Source: an uncultured Prevotellaceae bacterium (GTDB taxonomy: Bacteria > Bacteroidota > Bacteroidia > Bacteroidales > Bacteroidaceae). Taken from it: 64,000 nucleotides of DNA. The stretch is from contig CASGAM010000023.1 of the NCBI GenBank assembly GCA_949299545.1, positions 124,001 through 188,000 of the forward strand, in the 5' to 3' direction. Within the stretch, counting starts at the first letter, position 1; the number at the start of each line of letters is the position of its first letter. Below the pieces are notes generated by a model. The model was not told the DNA's origin. It did no database searches and saw only the letters and a program-made list of their open reading frames with translations. Below, in pieces: positions 1-9,648 of this stretch. Position numbers and translations under genes: made by a program.

Positions 1-2494
1 GCAGGTTGGAGGCCTTGGCAAAAACCGTCAGCCCGTATTTGAAACCTTTCTCAAGGGAAGCGTCGAGCTGGAAGAAGCCCCGTTCCCATATATCGTCATC
101 ATACCAGCTTGAGATGTCGGCCAGACGCTTGCCCGTATAGCTACCCAGTATCTGACCTTCCCAGGCATGCCGCGGACTCTTGAAGAGCAGCGAAAGGTTG
201 GCCACATGGGCTGCCTGTCCGTAAAGCGGCCGCGTCTGTTCGAGCATTTCCACTTCGTTGCCGTTCATCTGGCGTTTCGTGGTGGTGATGGCCGAATGGG
301 TATAAGTATAATTTGCCTTGACGCCGAACCAGTTGAAATATTTCATGATGTCAACCTCGGCACCGAGATTGCGCGCCGTTCCGAAGTTCATGGGCTTGTA
401 TTTCAGATCCTGCCCTTCCGTAATCAAACCGTATTCAATCGGATTTTGGATGTTCTTGTAGAAGAGTCCGACCATGAACTGTTCGCTGGAACCCGGGAAG
501 AACTCATAGCGCAGGTCGATGTTGTCGGCCACGGTATGTTTCAGGTCGGGATTTCCTTCTTCCTTGTAGTCATCGCCGATGATGCTGTAAGGCGCTATCT
601 CGAAGAAACTCGGACGGTTGACAGCCCGTGCATAGGAAAAACGGAGGTTCGCGTTACGGTGTACGTTGTATTTCAAATGCACGGAAGGCAAAATATCCCA
701 GTATTTCTGCGTCCCCTCCGGGTCTACGCTCTCTTCGGGGAAACGCAATTCATAACCCTGGTCGGTATGCTCCGCACGCACGCCGCCATTGATCTCCCAT
801 GCGCTGACCGTATATTTAACCATTGCATACGCCGCACCTATCCGCTCTGAAGCGTCATAATTCAGTGCGCCGCCGATATTGCCGTAAGAGCGGCGCGGAT
901 AAAACGCTATGTCATCAAAGTTCTCCCAATCATTGCCCGTATCGGAATTGAAGGTATAATAATTGCAGAAACTGGTACGTGCCTTGTCGCGGTAGAGTCC
1001 GCCGGTCTTGAGTTCGAGCGTTCCGGTTTCGACGTCCGGCCGGTAGCTGACATTGAGGCATCCTTCCACATCGCGGTCGTCATTATGCTCCCAGCGACGT
1101 TCCGCACAATCGGAACTCATGATGCGCCCGCCCATGAACTCCATCTTGACGCGGTCGGGCGTCTCGTTATAGGCTTTTGAATAGTTGGCGCTCCAGTCTA
1201 TCTGCATCCTGTCGTCACGAAGCATCCTGTGTTCGCCCTTCAGCGTGGAATTGTAGATGTACTGGCGGTTCCATTCCAAACGTACGGAGCGGTAGACCTC
1301 GTCGCTTTCGTCGCGGACCTCTGCCTCCCGCAGATCCATATAACCGTTATACCAGGTCAGTTTGTTCCGGCGGTTGATGTCATAATCCAGTTTCAGGTGC
1401 GTCCCGAGCCGGCTTTGCTGTACGGAATAGTCACGGTAGACGGTACCGTTGCGCACCGACTCACCGGGCTTATACTCTATTTCACTCTCACGTCCGCGAT
1501 AAGTGTTGCTGTAGCTGGCGGCCAGCATGATTCCCAGCTTGTCATTAAAGAAGCGGTCACCGTAAGAGAAGCCTGCCGTCAGATCGGGCATCGGTTTCTT
1601 TTCGGTCATGTGCAGCGAAGAGGAACTGAAATCTGCGGCACTGACCTTGCTGCCGGTCTGCGTGGTGCCCCACCGCTCATCAGGCGAACGGCGGACAATC
1701 TTATCCCAGGCAAACGACTTGAAGTCACGGTCGAAATACATGGCATTGTAGCCGGTCGAGATGCTGGCGGTCAGCTGACGTTCTGAGGGGGCGTCTTTCA
1801 TTACCAGGTTGACGGCGCCGCCGATACCGTCACCTTCCATGTCGGCCGTAAGAGACTTCGTGACCTCCAGACGGTCCAGCAGTTCGCTCGGGAAAATATC
1901 CAGCGGGACGAAACGGTTCTTATTGTCGGGGCTGGCAATCTTCACACCGTTCACCAACGTATAGTTGTAGCGCTTGTCCATGCCGCGCAAGATGGCATAT
2001 TGTCCTTCGCCGCTCGAATTACGTTCAATGGTGACGCCGCTCATCCGCTGGATGACATTGGCAACGGTGATGTCAGGGCTCAGCTCAATGGCTTTCGCGC
2101 TCAAGACATTCACCACGTTCAGGGCATTTTTCTCAATAAGGCGTGCGCCGGCTTCGCTACGCCCCGTATTGGTAGCGGTCACTGTCACATCGTTAAGTTC
2201 TATGACCTTGCTGACAAGCGGGATTTCTATCTCCGCGTTATCAGACGTTATTTCTATCTCGTACGGCTGATATCCCATATATGAGCAGACGAGTGTACAG
2301 CCGCCGGTTATGTCGATGTTGAAACTGCCGTCAAGGCCGCTGATAACAGCCTGCGAAGGATTTTCCTTCACCGATACCCTGGCGCCGATAATCTCTTCGC
2401 CTGTCTGTGCGTCCATGATTCTGCCTCTTATAATTTCGGCATTCGTATGCAATGCACTTGTCAAAGCCAATAAACAAAACCAACCTTTATTCAT
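1..2494 (-). CDS. TonB-dependent outer membrane receptor (3' end outside window)
   Basis: Partial gene: the start is at 2494 and the reading frame runs off the left edge, leaving about 831 codons. The product begins with a signal peptide (MNKGWFCLLALTSALHTNA). A carboxypeptidase-regulatory-like domain follows at about residues 20-95, with the typical GLDGSFNI and CSYMGYQPYEI segments. Next come a TonB plug domain (about 110-220, including VIQRMSGVTIER, YAILRGMDKRYNYTLVNG and MEGDGIGGAVNLV) and a long beta-barrel rich in aromatic residues. Such receptors import large ligands across the outer membrane using TonB/ExbBD energy. The plug wording (RMSGVTIER, GDGIGGAVNLVMK) resembles the FecA/oar-like type that works without an obvious SusD partner, but what lies downstream is not visible. 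Substrate unknown; the divergent sialate O-acetylesterase gene is suggestive only. The start follows a TACCTTTG promoter element by about 20 bases. Confidence 0.9.
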   Translation of the reverse strand, partial: MNKGWFCLLALTSALHTNAEIIRGRIMDAQTGEEIIGARVSVKENPSQAVISGLDGSFNIDITGGCTLVCSYMGYQPYEIEITSDNAEIEIPLVSKVIELNDVTVTATNTGRSEAGARLIEKNALNVVNVLSAKAIELSPDITVANVIQRMSGVTIERNSSGEGQYAILRGMDKRYNYTLVNGVKIASPDNKNRFVPLDIFPSELLDRLEVTKSLTADMEGDGIGGAVNLVMKDAPSERQLTASISTGYNAMYFDRDFKSFAWDKIVRRSPDERWGTTQTGSKVSAADFSSSSLHMTEKKPMPDLTAGFSYGDRFFNDKLGIMLAASYSNTYRGRESEIEYKPGESVRNGTVYRDYSVQQSRLGTHLKLDYDINRRNKLTWYNGYMDLREAEVRDESDEVYRSVRLEWNRQYIYNSTLKGEHRMLRDDRMQIDWSANYSKAYNETPDRVKMEFMGGRIMSSDCAERRWEHNDDRDVEGCLNVSYRPDVETGTLELKTGGLYRDKARTSFCNYYTFNSDTGNDWENFDDIAFYPRRSYGNIGGALNYDASERIGAAYAMVKYTVSAWEINGGVRAEHTDQGYELRFPEESVDPEGTQKYWDILPSVHLKYNVHRNANLRFSYARAVNRPSFFEIAPYSIIGDDYKEEGNPDLKHTVADNIDLRYEFFPGSSEQFMVGLFYKNIQNPIEYGLITEGQDLKYKPMNFGTARNLGAEVDIMKYFNWFGVKANYTYTHSAITTTKRQMNGNEVEMLEQTRPLYGQAAHVANLSLLFKSPRHAWEGQILGSYTGKRLADISSWYDDDIWERGFFQLDASLEKGFKYGLTVFAKASNL

Positions 2495-2514
2495 GTCTGT
2501 CTTAAAATTTACGG

Positions 2515-2522
2515 CAAAGGTA
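2515..2522 (-). promoter_or_regulatory. putative -7 promoter element of the TonB receptor gene
   Basis: Reads TACCTTTG on the minus strand, matching the Bacteroidetes TAnnTTTG element. It lies about 20 bases before the receptor start codon. No clear TTTG -33 box is seen at the usual distance, so this rests on one element and its position. Confidence 0.4.
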
Positions 2523-2755
2523 CGCCGGCCGTGTTACGGTTGTGTGACGGTGAAATGAAGATTCGGTGTTATGTGTTAAAACCACACGTTATCTTGTGAA
2601 AACACTTGGAAATAAAAAGGCACCTGTTTGGTTCGTATTGGTTGCTGACCGCATAATCAGAGATTTCTTTCCGCATTTACAAACAGCACGGTTATTTTAC
2701 GGATTATTAGCAATATTAAACCTTCATATTATTTTCCCTATTTAATTTTTTTATA
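2523..2755. other. AT-rich divergent intergenic region
   Basis: This separates the divergent TonB receptor and sialate O-acetylesterase genes. The half nearer the esterase is very AT-rich. Apart from the two -7-like elements at its borders I see no convincing operator, riboswitch or small gene. Confidence 0.5.
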
Positions 2756-2763
2756 TACTTTTG
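2756..2763 (+). promoter_or_regulatory. putative -7 promoter element of the sialate O-acetylesterase gene
   Basis: TACTTTTG matches TAnnTTTG and would give a leader of roughly 90 bases before the ATG at 2859. No convincing -33 TTTG box is present. Confidence 0.35.
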
Positions 2764-2858
2764 AAACGTAACTTTCAATAAAGTTTTTTAGGAATATTTT
2801 TAGAGATAAAAAGCACGACTAAGAAGTGGTAAATATACATATATAATAAAGTGTAGTT

Positions 2859-4742
2859 ATGAAACTATCAGCAAAGAAACTTTTTTTGGCACTGCTGCTT
2901 TGCATGGGATCAGGCAGCATGTGTACACTTTCGGCTGCAGTCCGTTTGCCCAAGTTAGTGAGCGACCGCATGGTGCTCCAACGGGAAACGGAGCTGAAAA
3001 TCTGGGGATGGGCCGACCCCGGAGAGAGAATAACGGTGCGTTTCCGTGGTTCACATTACTATACGGAAACCGGTGCGGACGGGCGGTGGCATGTCATGTT
3101 GCCTCCGCAGGAACCGGGTGGACCGTTTGTGATGGAAGTGAATGACAAGGTGATTCGCGATGTGCTGGTGGGCGATGTCTACCTCTGCGGCGGGCAGTCG
3201 AACCAGGAGAACCCTATTGAACGTCTGGTGGAGAAATTCCCGGAAATCCCCGTGTCGAACAACCACATGATCCGCCACTACAAAGTGCCTTATCAGGACG
3301 TGACGGACGGCGTGCGCGAGGAGATTGCAGGCGACGCCGTGTGGCATTCGGCCACGGCTTCCGAGGTCTTGAACTGGACCTCACTGGCCTATTTCTTCGC
3401 CACCGAGGTGTACAACCGCTACAAGGTCCCGGTGGGGATGTTGGTGTCGAGCAAGGGGGGCACGGACATTGAAGCATGGATAGACCAGGCGCATTTAAAG
3501 GATTTTCCCAGACTGGTGGTGGACCAGGAAGCTCTTCAGAACTTGAAGGAGGCACGCAGGGACAAAGGGTCCGGCGTGTGGAACAAACGCGATTTTGACG
3601 ATTCGGACTGGGACACGGTGGAGTTCCCCGGTACGTGGGACGAGCGGGGCATCAAGGTGAGAGGCAGCGTGTGGTATCGTAAGAGTTTCGACCTGCCCAC
3701 TTCCATGATAGGGCGGCATGCCAAGCTCTATATGGGACGGATGGCCGACGCCGACTCGGTGTTCGTCAACGGCACGTTTGTGGGCACGACGGCTTACTTC
3801 GGTCCGCCGCGCAAGTACGATGTGCCGGCCGGCGTGCTGGTGGAAGGCAAGAATGTGATTACGTTGAAACTGACAGCGATGAACGGACACGGGGAAATCG
3901 TTCCTGACAAGCCATACAAACTTCAGGGGGATGACGACACGGTGGAACTGAGCGGCACGTGGAAATACAAGGTTGGACTTGACCGCGCCGAAGCCGACCA
4001 ATACTCAAGGCAGGTGAATCTGAGAACAGCAGGTTCCGGACTCTACAACGGCATGATTTACCCCCTGCGCGACTGGAAAGTGAAAGGCGTCATCTGGTAC
4101 CAGGGCGAGAACAATGCCGGGCGGGCCGGGGAATATGCGGCTTTGCTGAAGAACCTGATTGCCGGCTGGCGCGAGACCTTTGATTGCGCTGATATGCCTT
4201 TCCTGTTGGTGCAGTTGCCCAATTACATGGCCAAGCAGGATAAACCGTCCGACAGCGGATGGGCACGTTTGCGCGAGGCCCAGCTTCAGGTTGCCCGGTC
4301 GGTGCCCTACACGGCCCTGGCGGTGACTTATGACGCAGGCGAATGGAATGACATCCACCCGCTGGACAAGAAAACGGTGGCACAGCGGCTCTTCCTCGGG
4401 GCACGTAAACTGATCTACGGGGAGAAACTCGTCAGCTCGGGCCCCGTTTATAAATCGATGGAGATTGACGGCGACCGCATCGTGCTTTCTTTCTCGGAGA
4501 CCGGGAAGGGGCTGGCCATCCGGGGCGGAGGCAAGACGCTGAAGCATTTCGCCATCGCCGGCGAAGACCGCAAGTTCGTGTGGGCAGATGCGAAGATCAA
4601 GGGCAACAAGGTCATCGTAAGCAGCCCGCAGGTGAAGCAGCCTGTGGCCGTTCGTTACGCCTGGAGCAACAACCCCGAGGATGCCAACCTTTGCAACAAG
4701 GACGGCCTTCTGGCTTCGCCCTTCCGGACGGACAGCTGGTAA
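2859..4742 (+). CDS. secreted sialate O-acetylesterase family protein (SGNH-like)
   Basis: A 627-residue exported esterase of the SASA family, which removes acetyl groups from 9-O-acetylated sialic acids or from other acetylated glycans. A signal peptide (about residues 1-27) ends near TLSAA. The catalytic serine sits in CGGQSN (Ser114) and the catalytic histidine in NDIHPLDKK (His500). Between the two halves of the hydrolase fold (about residues 225-385) is a jelly-roll insertion (DSDWDTVEFPG, GSVWYRKSFDLP, YMGRMADADSVFVNG) like the sugar-binding domain of GH2 enzymes. The second half resumes at GLYNGMIYPL and VIWYQGENN. Length fits the long Bacteroidetes version. The gene stands alone between its own promoter and a strong terminator. 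True substrate (sialic acid or an acetylated plant polysaccharide) cannot be decided from sequence. Confidence 0.9.
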   Translation: MKLSAKKLFLALLLCMGSGSMCTLSAAVRLPKLVSDRMVLQRETELKIWGWADPGERITVRFRGSHYYTETGADGRWHVMLPPQEPGGPFVMEVNDKVIRDVLVGDVYLCGGQSNQENPIERLVEKFPEIPVSNNHMIRHYKVPYQDVTDGVREEIAGDAVWHSATASEVLNWTSLAYFFATEVYNRYKVPVGMLVSSKGGTDIEAWIDQAHLKDFPRLVVDQEALQNLKEARRDKGSGVWNKRDFDDSDWDTVEFPGTWDERGIKVRGSVWYRKSFDLPTSMIGRHAKLYMGRMADADSVFVNGTFVGTTAYFGPPRKYDVPAGVLVEGKNVITLKLTAMNGHGEIVPDKPYKLQGDDDTVELSGTWKYKVGLDRAEADQYSRQVNLRTAGSGLYNGMIYPLRDWKVKGVIWYQGENNAGRAGEYAALLKNLIAGWRETFDCADMPFLLVQLPNYMAKQDKPSDSGWARLREAQLQVARSVPYTALAVTYDAGEWNDIHPLDKKTVAQRLFLGARKLIYGEKLVSSGPVYKSMEIDGDRIVLSFSETGKGLAIRGGGKTLKHFAIAGEDRKFVWADAKIKGNKVIVSSPQVKQPVAVRYAWSNNPEDANLCNKDGLLASPFRTDSW

Positions 4743-4772
4743 TTCCGAGATTATTTTCTTGATATTGTTCCC

Positions 4773-4807
4773 AAAAGCATGGCTCCGGCCATGCTTTTCT
4801 TTTTTAC
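4773..4807 (+). terminator. intrinsic terminator after the esterase gene
   Basis: A perfect 10-bp stem (AAAAGCATGG at 4773-4782 with CCATGCTTTT at 4789-4798) encloses a 6-base loop and is followed by a T-rich tract. It lies 30 bases after the esterase stop codon. Confidence 0.85.
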
Positions 4808-5162
4808 GCGCAGGCAGGGAAATATGCGGCGCGGACAAGCGGAGAAACCATATTCCCACCTTAACAAAACTCTTACCAAAAGGAATCGATGTGAGTAAAA
4901 AAATGCTGGATTTTCATTTCGATATATATGCCATTACGGCCAAGGATGATTCATTGATTAAAATGCCGGACACTTGCTTGCATATATTCAGAAATTTTGC
5001 GAATATTGCATATAGATTGTGCATACGATATTTGTCATTAGAAGTGTATCGATCCTTAATTTTCTATATATCAGCAATGTGCAAAAATTGCTATAAATAA
5101 ATCTTTTATTAATATAATTCCGCCAACGCGTAAAGATTATATAAGATTAAAAACTCTGTCTT
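4808..5162. other. intergenic region, no gene seen
   Basis: About 355 bases between the esterase terminator and the TPR/LuxR regulator gene. The right half is AT-rich, with TTTG at 5031 and a near-match TAATTTTC at 5058. This could be a weak promoter, but the spacing (23 bases) is longer than usual. An open frame spans 4681-5100, but it overlaps the esterase gene and its predicted product is neither recognisable nor Bacteroidetes-like. Confidence 0.4.
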
Positions 5163-6347
5163 ATGAGAATACTGCTCCACCTGAATTGTTTAGTGATGCT
5201 CTTTGCCTGCATCTTTTCGTCATGCCGTCTGTCACCGGAACAGCAATTTTCCGAGAACAGGGAAAAGACCGATACGTTGCTCCAACAGGCCCGTTTTTGC
5301 GAACTGCAGGATAAACCGGAACAGGCTCTTATCTGTTATTGGGATGCGCTTGACCTTTTACAGGAACCACAATGCCCCGATACGGCCGGGCTCGCTGCAA
5401 CCGTCTATTGCCGGCTCGGCAATCTGTTATCGGACTGCGGACTGCCCGAAAAAGCAACAGAATATCACAGGAAAGGGCTCGACATGGCCAAACAGAACGG
5501 ATGCCGCCACTTACGGGCAGAAGCAGCATCATGTCTTGCCGATGACTACAGACAAATGAACCGGCCGGACACCGCCGAATATTTCGATAATATCGCGAAA
5601 CGCATTAAAGGAATCGCCTGCCAGCCGACACGCGGACAAAAAGATTTTCCATCAAAAAAAGATGTCCGCGAACGGGAAGTGCTGTTGCAATGGATGAACC
5701 GGACACTGGAATCACGCAAGGCCATGGCAAAGGCCGAAGAACACAGGAAAAACATCCTGCACCGTGCCGGAAGCGCTTCGGCAGGCTCGCTGGCATTAAT
5801 CCTGATGTGCCTGACCTATCGCAGCAAGAAAAGGAAGGAACGGCAGTACCACGACCGCCAGCTGCATCTCGACCGGCAGTTGCAGGGTGAACGCATGGAA
5901 ACGGCCAGGTTTAAGGCCATCGCAGAAAGCGAGAAAGCAAAAGCGGTGCAGATGGAACAGGAATACAGCCGTCAGGAACAACTTCGCGAAGCGCTTGCAA
6001 ACAAGGAAAAACAGTTGGACAAACAGATGGCGGAACTGATGTCCGAGACAAACATCAAGGCTTTGGCCATTCTGGAACGGATAAAAAGCCGGCCGGGTTA
6101 CCAGTGCGTAAAAACGAAACAGGAGTGGACCGCGTTAAAGACATTGGCGGCACGCCTTTATCCGGAAGAGATGCAGGTCATTGAGAACGCACCGCAGCTG
6201 ACAGACCGGGACAAGGAAATATCCTGCCTGACCTTGTTGGGATTCACCACCGGACAGTTGGCCGTATTTTACGGAATCTCGCCGGGGTCGGTAACCAAAG
6301 CCAAATTCCGCATCAAAGAAAAAACCGGTAACCTGTGTGAGGCCTGA
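5163..6347 (+). CDS. membrane-anchored TPR protein with C-terminal LuxR-type helix-turn-helix
   Basis: A 394-residue one-component regulator candidate. The N-terminus is a lipoprotein-like signal (hydrophobic stretch ending IFSSC, Cys21). About residues 30-150 form helical TPR-like repeats (ALICYWDALDLL, GNLLSDCGLPEKATEYHRKG). A single membrane helix follows at about 203-219 (SASAGSLALILMCLTY), with a positively charged stop (RSKKRK). A long charged coiled coil (about 220-300) comes next. The C-terminus (about 345-390) reads as a GerE/LuxR-like DNA-binding domain: LTDRDKEISCLTLLGFTTGQ, then GISPGSVTKAKFRIKEK. The inferred topology is TPR sensor in the periplasm and HTH in the cytoplasm. It precedes the DUF2723 gene by 184 bases, but that gene has its own promoter-like element. 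Target genes and signal unknown. Confidence 0.75.
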   Translation: MRILLHLNCLVMLFACIFSSCRLSPEQQFSENREKTDTLLQQARFCELQDKPEQALICYWDALDLLQEPQCPDTAGLAATVYCRLGNLLSDCGLPEKATEYHRKGLDMAKQNGCRHLRAEAASCLADDYRQMNRPDTAEYFDNIAKRIKGIACQPTRGQKDFPSKKDVREREVLLQWMNRTLESRKAMAKAEEHRKNILHRAGSASAGSLALILMCLTYRSKKRKERQYHDRQLHLDRQLQGERMETARFKAIAESEKAKAVQMEQEYSRQEQLREALANKEKQLDKQMAELMSETNIKALAILERIKSRPGYQCVKTKQEWTALKTLAARLYPEEMQVIENAPQLTDRDKEISCLTLLGFTTGQLAVFYGISPGSVTKAKFRIKEKTGNLCEA

Positions 6348-6498
6348 ATGAAGTCCAACGGCCGGCAACCGGACTGTCTCGGAAGTGGAATGTCCGTATC
6401 CCACTACATCAAAAACAGCATTAATACAATAATAAACAGCAAATTAAAGCTGTTATAAATGTCCGCATCCGATTCAGACAAACAGCCATAAGTCCTGC

Positions 6499-6506
6499 TA
6501 ACTTTG
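6499..6506 (+). promoter_or_regulatory. putative -7 promoter element of the DUF2723 gene
   Basis: TAACTTTG is an exact TAnnTTTG match, 25 bases before the ATG at 6532. This gives a leader of about 20 bases. No clear -33 box. Confidence 0.5.
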
Positions 6507-6531
6507 CAGCAAACAAATCAAAACAAGGATT

Positions 6532-9500
6532 ATGCAAAGTTACCGAACAATCAACAGGCTCTGCGGTTGGAGTGTATTCATCGCCGCAGCAACGGTCTAC
6601 ACACTGACCCTCGAGTCTTCTGCAAGTTTTTGGGACTGTCCCGAGTTCATCACCTCTGCCGCACGATTGGAAGTGGGACATCCGCCCGGCGCCCCGTTTT
6701 TCATGCTTTTGGGCAATCTGTTTTCCCACATGGCACCGGACGCATCCGGTATTGCCTGGTGCATCAACTTCATGAACGGGCTCTTCAGTGCGGCCTGCGT
6801 CATGCTTTTGTTTTACACGATTACGGTTTTGCTGCGCCGGCTCATTGCCGATGGCACCGACCAGCCTTCCCGCTGGCAAACTGTCTCCATCATGACAGGC
6901 GGCTTGACGGGCGCTCTGGTTTATGCCTTCAGCGACACGTTCTGGTATTCGGCCGTGGAGGGTGAAGTCTATGCCTGTTCGTCCTTTTTCACCGCCCTTA
7001 CATTCTGGTGTATCCTGAAATGGGATGATTGCCATGGCTCGCCGTCGGCCGACCGCTGGCTTGTTTTCATCGCCTACCTTGTGGGACTGTCCATCGGAGT
7101 ACATTTGCTGAATCTGCTCTGCATCCCGGCTATCTGCCTTTTCTGCTATTACCGGCTCACGACGCAACCAACCTTGAAAGGGAGTCTGCTGACATTCCTG
7201 CTCTCACTTGCCATCGTTGCGTTCGTATTGTGGGGTATCGTGCCGGGCATTATGAAGATGGCAGGATATTTCGACCTTTTCGCCGTCAACACTATGGGGT
7301 TGCCTTACAACAGCGGGACGTTGGCATACAGCATTTTCCTGCTCGCGGGTATTGTGGGCTGCATTTACATCGCCATGCGGGGGCACAACCGTCTGTTCAT
7401 GTCCGTAGCGGTTGCCATCACACTTGTTTTATGCGGCGTGACCCTTCAATCCACCATCACGTCCACGCTGCTGTCTACCTTTATCCTCTTGCTTATTGTT
7501 CACTTCGCCTTACGCCGATATTGGCGGCTGGCGCCACAAGCCACGTGGCACACATTACGCATCGCCGCTTGCGCGCTGTTCGTGTTGGTGATCGGCTACA
7601 GCTCCTATACGGTGATACTTATCCGCGCTTCTGACAATCCGCCCATGAATCAACAGGCATGTGACAATCCGTTTGCCCTCCAAAGTTATTTGGGAAGGGA
7701 ACAATATGCCGACAAGCCGCTTGTTTACGGACGAACCTACTGCTCACCGCATGCGCTGGTACAGGAAGGCAATATCCTCAGATATGACTTTACGGAAGGC
7801 GCGCCCATTTACCGCCGGCAACAGCAAGTCACGGGTGATGCTGCCCCCCGGTATATCGAAACAGGCCGGAAGCTGGACTACAAATACGAACCGCAAGCCT
7901 GCATGTGGTTTCCACGCATGCACTCGGCCGACCACGCCGCACAATACCGGCAATGGGTTGGCGAGCCATCGGGACGTACAGTCCGATATCTTGATTTGCA
8001 GACAGACTCATGGCAGACAACAGTCATTCCTTCGTATAAGGACAACCTGAGATTTTTCCTGCGTTATCAGGTCAACTTCATGTACTGGCGTTATTTCCTT
8101 TGGAACTTCGTGGGACGGCAGAACGACCGGCAAGGACACGGCGACGACCAAAACGGGAACTGGCTGACGGGTATTACCCCGCTCGACCGCTGGATAGGTC
8201 ACGACCCGGACAGTGGTGCGGACAGTAAAGGACGCAACGTCTACTATGCGCTCCCACTCCTGCTGGGACTGTTGGGAATCGTTTGGCAAACACGGCAGGG
8301 TAAGACCGGCCAACGGCAGTTCAATGTCATCGCCCTGCTTTTCTTCATGACCGGACTGGCCATCATCATCTATCTCAACGACACGCCCCGCCAACCGCGT
8401 GAACGGGATTATGTCTTTGCGGGTTCCTTTTATGCCTTTTCCATCTGGACAGGGATGGGAGCAACTGCCGTCATACGTGGCTTACGCCGCCGGATGAAAC
8501 CGGCCGCGGCCTTGGCTGTGGGTAGTGTGGCCTCTTTAGCCATTCCCATACAGATGGCCGGCCAGAATTGGGATGACCACGACCGGAGCGGACGAACCCT
8601 TTGCCGTGACATGGGACAAAACTATCTCAACTCCACGCAAAAGGAGGGCTGTCCGATACTGTTCGTCAACGGCGACAACGACACGTTCCCCGTCTGGTAT
8701 AACATTGAGGTGGAACAGGTACGGCCTGACGTCAGAGCCTGCAACCTGATGTACCTGCATGGCGGTATCTATGCCGCACAGATGCAACAGCCGGCCCACA
8801 CGGCACCGGGCCTGCCCTATACCATCCCGAAAGCCTGCTATCGCGACGGAGTAAACGATTTCGTACGCGTCAATCCCGTCATCGGCACGGAGAACGGACA
8901 ACCCGTCACCTTAAAATCGGAAATAGAGAACATTTACCGTTCACGCCCCACGGAAAAACCATTCGGCGACGACCCGTTCGAGTGGAAAAACATCGTACGT
9001 TACTGGCTGACATCCGATGAACCCTCCATGCGCTGCATCCCTACCGACGAGATCCATATCCCTGTCGACAAGGAAGCCGTCGTGCGTTCGGGCATGCTGA
9101 TACCCGAAGGCATGGAGATTCCCGACACCATGACCATACGGATAAACGACCGCAGCCATGTAGCACGGGCGGCTCTCCTGCTCATCGACATGATAGCCGG
9201 CGCCAACTGGGAACGTCCGCTGTATGTCGCAGTCACGGTGGGATTGAACGAATACATCGACCTGTCCGACTTCCTGCTTCAGGAGGGAATGGTTTACAGG
9301 ATTGTTCCCTACAACGTGCGCAAAGCCGACATCAGAATGGATACGGACAAGACCTACGATTGCGTGATGCACCGTTTCCGTTACGGAGGATTAGACATTC
9401 CCGGGCTACACCTTGACGACACCAACCGCAACATGGCGGTCCTGCTTCAAAACCTGCATATCGTGCTGGCCGCAGAACTTTACAGCAAACAGCAGTACGG

Positions 9501-9648
9501 AAAGGCTAAAGCCGTTCTTGACAAATGTCTGCGCGAAATCAGGAATGAAACGCTTTTCAAAGACGGCCGTCACGCATACGAGCAGATGGAAGGGCTGTAC
9601 CGGTTGATAAAAGAAAGGAACAAAACAGATATTAAATTCAATGAATGA
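6532..9648 (+). CDS. DUF2723 membrane protein (TMEM260-like glycosyltransferase)
   Basis: A 1038-residue polytopic membrane protein. The N-terminal half has about ten or more membrane helices. The family signature lies at the start of the first periplasmic loop: LESSASFWDCPEFI (about residues 28-41), followed by EVGHPPGAPFFML. This is the DUF2723 family, which includes the eukaryotic TMEM260 O-mannosyltransferase and is classed as a GT-C fold glycosyltransferase. In Bacteroidetes such proteins are candidates for protein O-glycosylation or envelope glycan synthesis using a lipid-linked sugar. The conserved Asp/Glu of WDCPE is present. A long C-terminal soluble part (from about residue 690) contains ILFVNGDNDTFPVWY and ends in a TPR-like helical segment. 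The stop overlaps the start of the next gene by 4 bases (ATGA), so the two are translationally coupled. Confidence 0.85.
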   Translation: MQSYRTINRLCGWSVFIAAATVYTLTLESSASFWDCPEFITSAARLEVGHPPGAPFFMLLGNLFSHMAPDASGIAWCINFMNGLFSAACVMLLFYTITVLLRRLIADGTDQPSRWQTVSIMTGGLTGALVYAFSDTFWYSAVEGEVYACSSFFTALTFWCILKWDDCHGSPSADRWLVFIAYLVGLSIGVHLLNLLCIPAICLFCYYRLTTQPTLKGSLLTFLLSLAIVAFVLWGIVPGIMKMAGYFDLFAVNTMGLPYNSGTLAYSIFLLAGIVGCIYIAMRGHNRLFMSVAVAITLVLCGVTLQSTITSTLLSTFILLLIVHFALRRYWRLAPQATWHTLRIAACALFVLVIGYSSYTVILIRASDNPPMNQQACDNPFALQSYLGREQYADKPLVYGRTYCSPHALVQEGNILRYDFTEGAPIYRRQQQVTGDAAPRYIETGRKLDYKYEPQACMWFPRMHSADHAAQYRQWVGEPSGRTVRYLDLQTDSWQTTVIPSYKDNLRFFLRYQVNFMYWRYFLWNFVGRQNDRQGHGDDQNGNWLTGITPLDRWIGHDPDSGADSKGRNVYYALPLLLGLLGIVWQTRQGKTGQRQFNVIALLFFMTGLAIIIYLNDTPRQPRERDYVFAGSFYAFSIWTGMGATAVIRGLRRRMKPAAALAVGSVASLAIPIQMAGQNWDDHDRSGRTLCRDMGQNYLNSTQKEGCPILFVNGDNDTFPVWYNIEVEQVRPDVRACNLMYLHGGIYAAQMQQPAHTAPGLPYTIPKACYRDGVNDFVRVNPVIGTENGQPVTLKSEIENIYRSRPTEKPFGDDPFEWKNIVRYWLTSDEPSMRCIPTDEIHIPVDKEAVVRSGMLIPEGMEIPDTMTIRINDRSHVARAALLLIDMIAGANWERPLYVAVTVGLNEYIDLSDFLLQEGMVYRIVPYNVRKADIRMDTDKTYDCVMHRFRYGGLDIPGLHLDDTNRNMAVLLQNLHIVLAAELYSKQQYGKAKAVLDKCLREIRNETLFKDGRHAYEQMEGLYRLIKERNKTDIKFNE

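Noticed and set aside
167-850. 227-residue plus-strand open frame near the left edge
   Set aside because: Antisense to the first TonB-dependent receptor gene, whose barrel sequence is convincing.
2495-2858. Cobalamin-type riboswitch before the TonB receptor gene
   Set aside because: The promoter-like element leaves a leader of only about 15-20 bases, and no conserved riboswitch box is visible.
4005-4859. 284-residue minus-strand open frame opposite the sialate O-acetylesterase
   Set aside because: It lies fully antisense to a recognisable enzyme and overlaps its terminator. The translation has no recognisable domain and is a by-product of GC-rich codon use.
6504-7634. Plus-strand open frames in another frame within the DUF2723 gene
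   Set aside because: They overlap the long, clearly homologous DUF2723 frame and have no recognisable product.
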